From CAZYTO01 sp964650405 (lineage in GTDB: Bacteria > Acidobacteriota > Thermoanaerobaculia > Gp7-AA8), in contig CAZYTO010000079.1 of the NCBI GenBank assembly GCA_964650405.1, forward strand, positions 1 to 20,013: a stretch of 20,013 bases of DNA, in the 5' to 3' direction. The translations under genes were made by a program, and so were the position numbers. Within the stretch, counting starts at the first letter, position 1. Every line of letters begins with the position of its first letter. The notes beneath the pieces are model-generated. The model had not been told where the DNA came from. It ran no database searches and saw nothing but the letters and a program-made list of their open reading frames with translations. Shown in pieces: positions 14,148 to 19,915 of the stretch.

Positions 14148-14791
14148 GCCGGCTCCTCGATCTCCGCGACGACCGTCAGGCCGACCTTCACCTTGTCGCG
14201 CATCTGGACCTTGATGACCGCACCGGCCGGGAAGAACATGTCCACGCGGGAGCCGAACTTGATCATCCCGATCCGTTCGCCGCGCACGACCGTATCGCCT
14301 TCCTTCTTGTCGAAGACGATGCGCCGGGCCAGGAGGCCGGCGATCTGTTTGAAGGCCACGGTCGCTCCGCGGTCGTCGGTCACCACGATGAGGTTCTGCT
14401 CGTTCTCCGTGGACGACTTCTCGGCGAAGGCGGCGATCTTCTTCCCGGGGTTGTAGCGGTAGTGGACGATCCGTCCGGGGATGGGCGCGCGGTTCACGTG
14501 GACGTCGAAGACGGACATGAAGATGGAGACCTGGCGGGTCAGCCCGGGCCAGATCTCGCCGTCAGGAATGTCCTTGATCTGCACGACCGTGCCGTCGGCG
14601 GGAGAGAGGACGTCGACGTGCCGCTGGGAGCCGGTGCGGTGCGGGTCGCGGAAGAAGTTGACCAGGAAGGCGACGATGACGAAAAAGAGAATGGCCAGGA
14701 CGTAGGCCTGGATGAGCAGCGAGAGGGCGAGAAGGAGAACGAACGGGATGAGGAAGACCCACCCCTCGGGTGCCAGACGCATTTTCGGCAT
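14144..14791 (-). CDS. psd: Phosphatidylserine decarboxylase, short (PSD-A) type
   Basis: Pyruvoyl enzyme that decarboxylates phosphatidylserine to phosphatidylethanolamine at the membrane. It has 215 residues, the short PSD-A form rather than the roughly 320-residue E. coli form. Two hydrophobic segments occur at about 11-47. Conserved parts are NFFRDPHR (45-52), SPADGTV (63-69), FDVHVNR (95-101) with H98, and the self-cleavage motif FGSR (179-182), where S181 would become the pyruvoyl group. LGST is the usual motif in the longer bacterial enzymes, and GSR is characteristic of the short type. The start at 14791 has no ribosome-binding site, but a TACGAT box lies 8 nt upstream; an ATG three codons in is an alternative. 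It leads the psd-pssA pair. Confidence 0.93.
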   Translation of the reverse strand: MPKMRLAPEGWVFLIPFVLLLALSLLIQAYVLAILFFVIVAFLVNFFRDPHRTGSQRHVDVLSPADGTVVQIKDIPDGEIWPGLTRQVSIFMSVFDVHVNRAPIPGRIVHYRYNPGKKIAAFAEKSSTENEQNLIVVTDDRGATVAFKQIAGLLARRIVFDKKEGDTVVRGERIGMIKFGSRVDMFFPAGAVIKVQMRDKVKVGLTVVAEIEEPA

Positions 14792-14799
14792 GCGCCGAG

Positions 14800-14805
14800 A
14801 TCGTA
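14800..14805 (-). promoter_or_regulatory. Putative promoter of psd: TGGACG-17-TACGAT, near-leaderless
   Basis: On the minus strand TACGAT is followed by CTCGGCGC and then the ATG (14791), an 8-nt gap. A TGGACG hexamer lies 17 nt upstream of the box, a fair -35 match. Confidence 0.45.
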
Positions 14806-14849
14806 TGCAAATGTGGCGCTACCGTCCACCGCTTGCGTTACCGAGTCGC

Positions 14850-14875
14850 GGGGTTGCGGGGTTGCGAGGTTGCTC
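14850..14875. repeat. Short GGGGTTGCG tandem repeat
   Basis: The plus strand has about three copies of the word GGGGTTGCG (last copy GAGGTTGC). It is the same family as the repeat inside the membrane-protein gene at 9851-9931. It lies in the gap between psd and the DUF465 gene. Confidence 0.7.
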
Positions 14876-14885
14876 TTTTTTCGAG

Positions 14886-14921
14886 CATGAAAAAAGCTCC
14901 GAACTCTCGTCCGGAGCTTTT
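14886..14921 (-). terminator. Intrinsic terminator of the DUF465 gene
   Basis: A 10-bp stem, AAAAGCTCCG (14892-14901) / CGGAGCTTTT (14912-14921), with a 10-nt loop. Read on the minus strand, the stem is followed by a run of T, giving a U tract downstream of the gene that stops at 14945. Confidence 0.8.
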
Positions 14922-14944
14922 CGGTCACGCGGGGCGTGACGGAG

Positions 14945-15181
14945 TCAGGCGACGGCGTGGGCCGTTTCGTACGAACGGATTCGCGCGGCCATCTGGTCTT
15001 TCAAGTGAAGTTTCCGCTTCTTCAACGTCTTCTCTTCCACTTCTTCATCCGTCGAGACCTCTTTTTTCGAGGCGAGCTCACTCAGGCGATGCTCACATGC
15101 GTGATGCTCTTCGATCAGTTCACGGAATTCCTGGTCTTCGCTGCTGAGAATCTGTTGAATTTCAGCGGTACGATTCGACAT
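14945..15181 (-). CDS. DUF465 / YdcH-like small protein
   Basis: A 78-residue highly charged, all-helical protein. The pattern EDQEFRELIEEHHACEHRLSELASKK, then DEEVEEKTLKKRKLHLKDQM, matches the DUF465 (YdcH) family, whose cellular role is not established. It is predicted to form a short coiled-coil hairpin in the cytosol. GGGAGG lies 10 nt before the ATG at 15181, and a promoter and terminator flank the gene, so it is a monocistronic unit. The single cysteine (C29) is not part of a recognised motif. The gene is divergent from the glycosyltransferase. Confidence 0.85.
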   Translation of the reverse strand: MSNRTAEIQQILSSEDQEFRELIEEHHACEHRLSELASKKEVSTDEEVEEKTLKKRKLHLKDQMAARIRSYETAHAVA

Positions 15182-15218
15182 CTATGACGTCCTCCCTTCG
15201 AAGTACCATTCCGAGGAA

Positions 15219-15249
15219 ATTGTAGCACTCCCTCTGCTGGGAGAATCAA
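15219..15249 (-). promoter_or_regulatory. Promoter of the DUF465 gene (TTGATT-19-TACAAT, extended -10)
   Basis: On the minus strand: TTGATT (15249-15244), a 19-nt spacer, then TACAAT (15224-15219) preceded by TGC, an extended -10. The leader would be about 30 nt and contains GGGAGG. The spacer holds CTCCC-6-GGGAG, a small palindrome that could be an operator. Confidence 0.6.
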
Positions 15250-15334
15250 CATCGCGGCCAAAGGCTAAATTCTGGAAACTAAAAGAGTTGGGGCTGCCAT
15301 CGAGACGGCCGGTCCGACCGCGTCACGCGCGCTC

Positions 15335-16951
15335 GTGACGGCTCTCGCCGCCGTTGTGATCAGCGTCACGCTGTCGCCCTGGCAACGCGATCTGTTCGTC
15401 GGCGACGAGACCAAGTACGGCCAGGTCGTTCGCGAGATGCGCACCACTTCTTCATGGTTTCTCCCCACGCTCGACGGTCATCCCTTTACCCACAAGCCAC
15501 CGCTGCACTTCTGGCTCGTCGACGCGCTCACGCTCCCCCTCGGCATTCACTCGACGTGGGCCTTCGTGCTGCCGTCCATCGCCGCGTTCGTCTTCCTGCT
15601 CTGGCTCCTGGCGGCGATGACGGGCTCCCGGCTCACCGCGTTCATCGTGGGCACCTCGCTCCTCATCTGGGCCTCGGCGCAGACGGCACGGATGGACGTG
15701 TCGTTCACAGCGTTTCTCACGCTGGGAGCGTGGATGCTGTTCGTCTTCTTCCAGCGCAGCGAATTTCGGGCGTTGCTCGCAGGCGCGATCGCGCTGGCCA
15801 TTGCCACGCTGATCAAGGGTCCGATGGCGCCGATGATCGGGGTCGTGCTGTTTTTCCTGACGTGGCTGCGACGGCGTGCATCCGCGCGCGCTGCGCAGCA
15901 GCCCGCGAGCCCGCACCCGCCCGCAGGGCACGACGCACCTGGCACGGCGCAGGATGATGCAGCACACCCGCCCACGGGGGTTCGGCACGGCGCGGCTGTG
16001 CCCTACATTCCGCGGGGGAATTACTGGCCGGCGATCTGCGCGCTGGTTCTCATTCCGCTGTTGTGGGTGATTCCGGCGATGCTCCTCGGGGGACGGGAAT
16101 ACGCCCGGGACGTCGTCATGAAGCAGACGGTCGGGCGGGCAGTGGCGAGCTGGGTGCATCAGGCGCCGCCGTGGTACTACCTCGGCCATCTTCCCGGCAT
16201 CGTCGCGCCGTGGTTTCTGCTCGCGGTGATCGCCCTGATCGTCTTCCGGCGGGGCACGCCGCTGCAGCGCTTCTGCATCGACTGGATCCTGGCCGTGCTC
16301 GTGCCGTACTCGCTGATGAGCAGCAAGCTCGATGTCTACATGATGGCCCTGCTCCCGCCCGGGGCCATTCCCCTTCCCCACCTCGTGACGGGCGGCTCTC
16401 GCGCCGTGAAGATCGCGAACGCAGTGACACTCGTCCTCTACGCCGTCATCGGCGTGACGGGAGTGCTCATCAAGCCGTCAGTACTGAAGTCGCCGGATGC
16501 GGCGATCGTGGCACGCGCCGACGTGCGGACGTTCTTCGCCCTCTTTGCGGTCCTGGCCATCGTCGCGCTCCTGCTGGCCGTACGCTGGACGCCGTTCGTG
16601 TCGACGATCGCAGTTGGCCTCATTCCAGTCATCGCCTTCGGTTATGCCGCCATTGCACTGATGCCGCTGGCCAACGACTTCGCCTCCACCCGGCCGCTGA
16701 TCGCGGCGCTGGAGCGGCAGCACCTGCCGGCGGAGGCCATCGCGCTCTATTCGTGTCCGTACCTCTGGAGCCGCGATCTGCCGGAGGAGCTCGCGCACGT
16801 CCATTACGTCGATCAAGGGGTGCCCGGCACACCGGCCGTCATCGCCACGAGCCGCGCGCACGCCGGCGAGATCGCGCCGGTCCTGGCGGGCTACCACAAG
16901 GTCGATTCGATCCGCATGATCGGGAAATGGTTCGATGTCTATCGACGCTAA
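15335..16951 (+). CDS. GT39/ArnT-like membrane glycosyltransferase
   Basis: Polytopic GT-C glycosyltransferase of 538 residues, expected to move a sugar from a polyprenyl-phosphate donor to a lipid or protein on the outer face of the inner membrane. The first loop carries the acidic DE(x)2Y motif (D24, E25, Y28, GDETKYGQ), then LPTLDGHPFTHKPPLHFWL (43-61). KGPMAP (161-166) and PWYYLGHLPGIVAPWFL match ArnT/PMT relatives. About 11 helices are visible. The GTG at 15335 is the only recognised in-frame start, but it trims the first helix; the frame stays open upstream (ASRAL before it), so the start is uncertain. Residues about 180-228 form an unusual Pro/His/Ala-rich loop. The gene overlaps the PAP2 gene by 17 bp. 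Confidence 0.88.
   Translation: MTALAAVVISVTLSPWQRDLFVGDETKYGQVVREMRTTSSWFLPTLDGHPFTHKPPLHFWLVDALTLPLGIHSTWAFVLPSIAAFVFLLWLLAAMTGSRLTAFIVGTSLLIWASAQTARMDVSFTAFLTLGAWMLFVFFQRSEFRALLAGAIALAIATLIKGPMAPMIGVVLFFLTWLRRRASARAAQQPASPHPPAGHDAPGTAQDDAAHPPTGVRHGAAVPYIPRGNYWPAICALVLIPLLWVIPAMLLGGREYARDVVMKQTVGRAVASWVHQAPPWYYLGHLPGIVAPWFLLAVIALIVFRRGTPLQRFCIDWILAVLVPYSLMSSKLDVYMMALLPPGAIPLPHLVTGGSRAVKIANAVTLVLYAVIGVTGVLIKPSVLKSPDAAIVARADVRTFFALFAVLAIVALLLAVRWTPFVSTIAVGLIPVIAFGYAAIALMPLANDFASTRPLIAALERQHLPAEAIALYSCPYLWSRDLPEELAHVHYVDQGVPGTPAVIATSRAHAGEIAPVLAGYHKVDSIRMIGKWFDVYRR
15869..16021 (+). repeat. Repeat-like, low-complexity insert within the glycosyltransferase gene
   Basis: The DNA encodes a Pro/His/Ala-rich loop (about residues 179-229). 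It contains an imperfect palindrome, GGCACGGCGCGGCTGTGCC (about 15983-16001), and CCCGCACCCGCCCGCAGGGC-like words resembling intergenic repeats. I think it is an in-frame captured repeat, but I see no second copy of this word in the window. Confidence 0.45.
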
Positions 16952-17807
16952 GCGCCGCATCGCCTCGGCGGCCTTCGTGCTGCTGCTAATCCTTTCCGTC
17001 CTCTGGCCGGCGCCGGCGGCGTGGGTGAACCAGCTCTGCTGCCACGCAAGTCTGCCGATCGACGACCTCTCCTTCCTCGGCCGTGAGGCGCCGTCATGGG
17101 ACGTCGTCTTCTGGTGTCTTGCCGGGATCGTCCTGATCGCCATCCTGCGATCGGCGCCGTTTGCGTGGCGCGACTTCGGCGAAGTGCGAAACTTGTTGCG
17201 GCCCTCGAAGCGCCGGTCCGTCATCCTTGTGCTGCTCCTCCTCGGCGCCGCCCTGGCCACCGCCGTCATCTGGCGCTACGCCGATGCGCCGGTCACGGCC
17301 CTTGCCGAGGGGATGCAGACCGGCGCGTCGGAAACCGTGATCCGCCTGGCCAACCGGTTCGGCGGCGGAATGAACCCGCCGATGATCGTCCTCTTCTACC
17401 TCGTCGCGGGTGTCGTCTACCGCGTGCGCCGGTGGATGCAGTACGCCGTGGCCATGGCCCTGGCCGGCACGAGCGCCGGTTTGCTGGTGCAGCTCGTCAA
17501 GTTCGCCGTGGGCCGGACACGCCCGGAGCTGTGGCTCGGCGCGTTCCATCACGCCCGCGCCTCGGCGAGCTCGTTTCCCAGCGGTCACACAGTCGGGGCG
17601 TTCGCCCTGGCCGGCGTGCTCGCCTTTGCCGCACGCTCGCAGTTGCTGCGCGCGACGGCGATTCTCCTGGCGCTGGCCGTCGCGGTCTCGCGCATCCTGG
17701 CCTTCCGTCACTGGACCTCGGACGTGTTCGCATCGATGTGTGTCGGAATGCTGGCAGCCTGGCTCTTCGTGAGCCCGGTCACAAGCGGCGAGAGGGCCGA
17801 TTCGTAG
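16935..17807 (+). CDS. PAP2-family membrane phosphatase
   Basis: Integral membrane phosphatase of 290 residues related to undecaprenyl-pyrophosphate and lipid phosphatases. The three-part PAP2 motif is complete: KFAVGRTRP (K189, R196, P197), SFPSGHT (PSGH at 215-218) and SRILAFRHWTSD (S252, R253, H259, D263). Six or so helices are visible, with an extra N-terminal pair (about 10-26 and 56-72) before the core. The ATG at 16935 lies inside the end of the glycosyltransferase gene (17-bp overlap), so they form a coupled pair. The context suggests recycling or trimming of the lipid carrier used by that glycosyltransferase, or removal of lipid A phosphate; the substrate is inference. Its stop codon TAG is part of the TAGAAT box before the next gene. 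Confidence 0.93.
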   Translation: MSIDAKRRIASAAFVLLLILSVLWPAPAAWVNQLCCHASLPIDDLSFLGREAPSWDVVFWCLAGIVLIAILRSAPFAWRDFGEVRNLLRPSKRRSVILVLLLLGAALATAVIWRYADAPVTALAEGMQTGASETVIRLANRFGGGMNPPMIVLFYLVAGVVYRVRRWMQYAVAMALAGTSAGLLVQLVKFAVGRTRPELWLGAFHHARASASSFPSGHTVGAFALAGVLAFAARSQLLRATAILLALAVAVSRILAFRHWTSDVFASMCVGMLAAWLFVSPVTSGERADS

Positions 17808-17810
17808 AAT
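17805..17810 (+). promoter_or_regulatory. Putative -10 element (TAGAAT) before the zinc-ribbon gene
   Basis: TAGAAT overlaps the PAP2 stop codon and ends 11 nt before the ATG at 17822. There is no Shine-Dalgarno in GCGCCGCGATC. The same hexamer precedes the aminotransferase gene. Confidence 0.35.
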
Positions 17811-17821
17811 GCGCCGCGATC

Positions 17822-18049
17822 ATGGCCCGTTCACGCCTTTCGCTCGTCCACTACGACCTCCTGCGGGAGTTGTGCGAAAGCTGCCGGCGTGAGCGCTTCC
17901 ACTTCGTTCCCATCGGCGCCGAGCCGGCGGAGGGACCGTGCAAGCAGTGCGGTGCCGAATCACGGCTGGCGGTGCTCAGCGACAGCTCGATCTACCGCCT
18001 CGTCACGCAGCCGGATGGCGATGTTGTGGTCGTGCCGCTGATCGCCTGA
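17822..18049 (+). CDS. Small zinc-ribbon protein, unknown function
   Basis: A 75-residue protein, MARSRLSLVHYDLLREL at its start, with two CxxC knuckles (C18/C21 in CESC and C40/C43 in CKQC) separated by 18 residues, the layout of a zinc ribbon. The rest (AVLSDSSIYRLVTQPDGDVVVVPLIA) is short and beta-rich. The frame is open far upstream through the PAP2 gene in another reading frame; that part is a shadow, and 17822 is the first sensible start after the PAP2 stop. It sits at the end of the glycosyltransferase-PAP2 run, but its -10-like box suggests separate transcription. I do not recognise a named family. Confidence 0.65.
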   Translation: MARSRLSLVHYDLLRELCESCRRERFHFVPIGAEPAEGPCKQCGAESRLAVLSDSSIYRLVTQPDGDVVVVPLIA

Positions 18050-18103
18050 CCGGCTGGTCGTCTGACCGCCTGAGGATTTGCCGCCGTTTCAGCGGTACCC
18101 GCG
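18050..18103. terminator. Gap between convergent genes with short stems
   Basis: Small stems are visible: GGTC-GTCT-GACC at about 18056-18067 and CCGC-CGTTTCA-GCGG just after, within the word-like sequence CCGGCTGGTCGTCTGACCG. They may end transcription from both sides (stops at 18049 and 18104), but there is no U tract. Confidence 0.35.
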
Positions 18104-18487
18104 TCATTCTTCCGCAGACGGTCCGAAGTAGTGACAGCGCGAGGTGCAGGTCTCCTCGATGGTGATGCGGTGGAGGATCGGCACCTGCGGGGCGAGCTGC
18201 TGCCAGATCCACGCGGCGACGTTCTCCGAGGTGGGGTTGCCGAGGCCCTCGACCTCGTTGAGGAGGTAGTGGTCGAGCCGGGCCACGACGGGATCGACGG
18301 CCTGTTTGAGATCGGCGAAATCGATGAGCCACCCGGTGTGCGGATCGATGTGTCCGCGCACGGCCACCTCGCCGCGGAACGAGTGTCCGTGCATGCGCCG
18401 GCACTTGTGCCCCTCCGGCACATTCGGCAGGTAATGCGCCGCTTCGAATCGAAAGTCCTTCACCAGCTCGACGAAATGTGATTGCAT
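18104..18487 (-). CDS. queD: 6-carboxy-5,6,7,8-tetrahydropterin synthase (QueD)
   Basis: Zinc enzyme converting 7,8-dihydroneopterin triphosphate to 6-carboxytetrahydropterin in queuosine/7-deazaguanine synthesis. It has 127 residues and is strikingly like E. coli QueD. Zinc ligands are H18 (FEAAH) and H33/H35 (HGH); the catalytic cysteine is C29 in EGHKCRRMHGHSF. Further matches are DPHTGWLIDFADLK (48-61), LDHYLLN (71-77), NPTSENVAAWIW (84-95) and ETCTSRCHY (112-120). The frame is open 43 codons further upstream to 18616, but that overlaps the divergent Holin-X gene and lacks similarity; MQSHFVELVKDF at 18487 fits the family. The only ribosome-binding hint is GGAAAAAC. TGTACGAT lies about 22 nt upstream and may be an extended -10. 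Confidence 0.96.
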   Translation of the reverse strand: MQSHFVELVKDFRFEAAHYLPNVPEGHKCRRMHGHSFRGEVAVRGHIDPHTGWLIDFADLKQAVDPVVARLDHYLLNEVEGLGNPTSENVAAWIWQQLAPQVPILHRITIEETCTSRCHYFGPSAEE

Positions 18488-18547
18488 GTTTTTCCGGCCG
18501 TGTTCCCTGATCGTACAACGGTACGCGGCCGACATTTGGAGAGACAG

Positions 18548-18967
18548 ATGGCCGGCAACCCTGCCTATGAGTCGGAGCGAACGATCGGTACGATCGTCCG
18601 CGACCTGACCGAGCACATTTCCACGCTGTTCCGCAGCGAGGTGGCGCTGCTCAAACTGGAGTTGAAGGACACGGCCGGCAAGCTGGGCGGCGGCGTGGCC
18701 CTGTTCATCGGAGCGGCGTTCCTGGGCGTCTTCGGCATGGGGTTTCTCTTCGTGACGATCGTCCTCGGCCTGGTGCGGCTCGGCGTGCCGGCCTGGCTGT
18801 CGACTCTCATCGTGACCCTGCTCCTCTTCGCCGCCGCGGCCACCCTCGGTCTGATGGGGAAGAAGAAGTTCGCCGCCGTGCAGTTCGTTCCCGAAGAGTC
18901 GGTGAAGCAGATCAAGACAGACGTCGAGACCATCAAGGCCGACATCTCGCGCGTGAGGAGCCGCTGA
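18548..18967 (+). CDS. Holin-X (DUF1469/YqjE-like) membrane protein
   Basis: A 139-residue inner-membrane protein of the putative Holin-X / DUF1469 group. Despite the name, these are usually chromosomal and not phage lysis genes. The N-terminal segment TIGTIVRDLTEHISTLFRSEVALLKLELKD (about 12-41) matches the family. Two transmembrane hairpin segments follow (about 47-73 and 81-104), then a charged coiled tail (TDVETIKADISRV). The start at 18548 has GGAGAG 5 nt ahead; an in-frame ATG at 18482 would overlap the queD promoter and is rejected. Its stop overlaps the next gene's ATG by 1 nt (TGATG). The pair may act in envelope stress, which is inference. Confidence 0.85.
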   Translation: MAGNPAYESERTIGTIVRDLTEHISTLFRSEVALLKLELKDTAGKLGGGVALFIGAAFLGVFGMGFLFVTIVLGLVRLGVPAWLSTLIVTLLLFAAAATLGLMGKKKFAAVQFVPEESVKQIKTDVETIKADISRVRSR

Positions 18968-19239
18968 TGGACGCTCAGGAAAAGCAGGACGTGGAGCGCG
19001 CCATCGTGGCCGCCCGCAACGGCATCGGCCAGTCGATCGACGAGCTCGATCGCCAGCTCCGCCAGACCCTGGACGTGAAGAGCCTGGCCGCCGAACACGC
19101 CCCGCGGCTCATGGCCGGGGGAGCGGTGGTGGGGTTTTTGGTGGGGTTCGGACTTCCCCGTGCGCTGAAGCGCATCGTGCAGATCGGGGTGCCGCTTGCG
19201 TTGGTGGCTTGGAAGGTGAAGCGCGCTTACAAAGGCTGA
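18967..19239 (+). CDS. DUF3618-like small membrane protein
   Basis: A 90-residue protein with an amphipathic N-terminal region (VERAIVAARNGIGQSIDELDRQL, the DUF3618-like pattern) and a hydrophobic C-terminal half (GGAVVGFLVGFG and IVQIGVPLALVAW) with a basic end. It is translationally coupled to the Holin-X gene through TGATG. Such pairs (YqjE-like plus YqjD/DUF3618-like) are common in bacteria and are membrane-anchored; the function is unknown. The tail KVKRAYKG runs directly into a CAGCCTTTC-type repeat. Confidence 0.75.
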   Translation: MDAQEKQDVERAIVAARNGIGQSIDELDRQLRQTLDVKSLAAEHAPRLMAGGAVVGFLVGFGLPRALKRIVQIGVPLALVAWKVKRAYKG

Positions 19240-19261
19240 AAGGTTGGAAAGGCTGAAAGGG
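19231..19261. repeat. AAAGGCTGAAAGG word repeat at the end of the Holin-X pair
   Basis: The plus strand has two copies of AAAGGCTGAAAGG flanking TTGGAAAGG, the complement of the CAGCCTTCCAGCC word at 8843-8880 and 19852-19879. The first copy overlaps the final codons of the DUF3618-like gene. Confidence 0.7.
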
Positions 19262-19408
19262 TGCGGCGCCTCGACCGTCGAACCTGCCGACTGACGGGCC
19301 GGAAAAAGCATCCGAACAAATCATAATGAGTCGTAGTCGGTTCGTGACCTTCACGGCTGAGTGACTTGTCAGTCGAGCCGGTGAATGCTGGGAAGGCGCT
19401 CTTGGCCG
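19262..19408. other. Gap between convergent genes, no gene seen
   Basis: The words GACTGACGGGCCGG (about 19289) and GTCAGTCGAGCCGG (about 19368) form a loose inverted/direct repeat combination around a less GC-rich centre with GGAAAAAGCATCCGAACAAA. I see no coding signal and no clear terminator. Confidence 0.4.
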
Positions 19409-19768
19409 TCATCGCCGCCTCCCACTCTTGAGCTTCCTCACGCAGGTCATGAAGATCGCGGTCAGCTCTTGGGCTTCTCGCTGGAGCGACGCCAGGCGCC
19501 TTGCTCCGAGCATCCTGGAGTCGACAATAATCTCCAACCAGTAGACTGTCTCTTCGAGCTCCTGCAGTGCCGATAGCATCTTGCTGAGTGCTTCGGCAGA
19601 CGAGCGGAAGTGGACGCATTCGCGGTACTGAGCTCCAGGCGAAGTCCCGGAGCGTACGAGTTGGTTGGCGACGATGTTGCCGCTGCGGGTGCGAGGGAAC
19701 GCATCGCAAACGCGCATGATGCGAATGGCGAAAGCCTTCGTGCGCTGTCTGAGATCCTTTCGCTGCAT
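19409..19768 (-). CDS. Four-helix-bundle protein (S23/IVP-like family)
   Basis: A 119-residue all-helical protein of the four-helix-bundle group first known from 23S rRNA intervening sequences and related to the Avd accessory protein of diversity-generating retroelements. Visible family features are AFAIRIMRVCDAFP (12-25), NIVANQLVRSGTSPGAQYREC (31-51), EALSKMLSALQELEETVYWLEII (59-81) and an arginine/lysine-rich end. AGAGGA lies 5 nt before the ATG at 19768. It is a free-standing chromosomal gene here: no rRNA and no reverse transcriptase are seen in the window. Its function in this setting is not known. Confidence 0.87.
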   Translation of the reverse strand: MQRKDLRQRTKAFAIRIMRVCDAFPRTRSGNIVANQLVRSGTSPGAQYRECVHFRSSAEALSKMLSALQELEETVYWLEIIVDSRMLGARRLASLQREAQELTAIFMTCVRKLKSGRRR

Positions 19769-19793
19769 TTCAGTCCTCTCTACCTTCGAGCCG

Positions 19794-19837
19794 GAGCGTC
19801 GCGAGGGCCTTCGTTTTCGTCAGCCCTCGCGACGCTC
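19794..19837. repeat. 15-bp perfect hairpin in the leader of the four-helix gene
   Basis: GAGCGTCGCGAGGGC (19794-19808) and GCCCTCGCGACGCTC (19823-19837) are exact complements with a 14-nt loop. It lies 26 bp upstream of the gene start at 19768. A TACAAA box on the minus strand just beyond it (about 19849-19844) could be a -10, which would place the stem at the very 5' end of the mRNA. Confidence 0.75.
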
Positions 19838-19851
19838 GAGCTCTTTGTACC

Positions 19852-19879
19852 TTTCAGCCTTCCAGCCTTTCAGCCTTCA
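19852..19879. repeat. CTTTCAGCCTTCCAGCC word repeat
   Basis: Tandem copies of the words CTTTCAGCCTTCCAGCC and TTTCAGCCTTCAGG on the plus strand. Same family as 8825-8880 and, in reverse, 19231-19261. Confidence 0.75.
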
Positions 19880-19915
19880 GGCCCTCCTAAAGAGTGCCGA
19901 TCCGGAAGACTTGCG

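Noticed and set aside
13260..14456. A 398-codon plus-strand frame opposite pssA and psd
   Set aside because: Translates to Asp/Gly/His/Glu-rich sequence without motifs; pssA and psd on the other strand have complete catalytic motifs.
18548..18967. Prophage holin
   Set aside because: The Holin-X name is misleading; no endolysin or other phage genes are nearby, and the gene pairs with a DUF3618-like protein as in ordinary chromosomes.
19409..19768. Diversity-generating retroelement accessory protein Avd
   Set aside because: No reverse transcriptase, template or variable repeat is visible in the window, so only the broader four-helix family is assigned.
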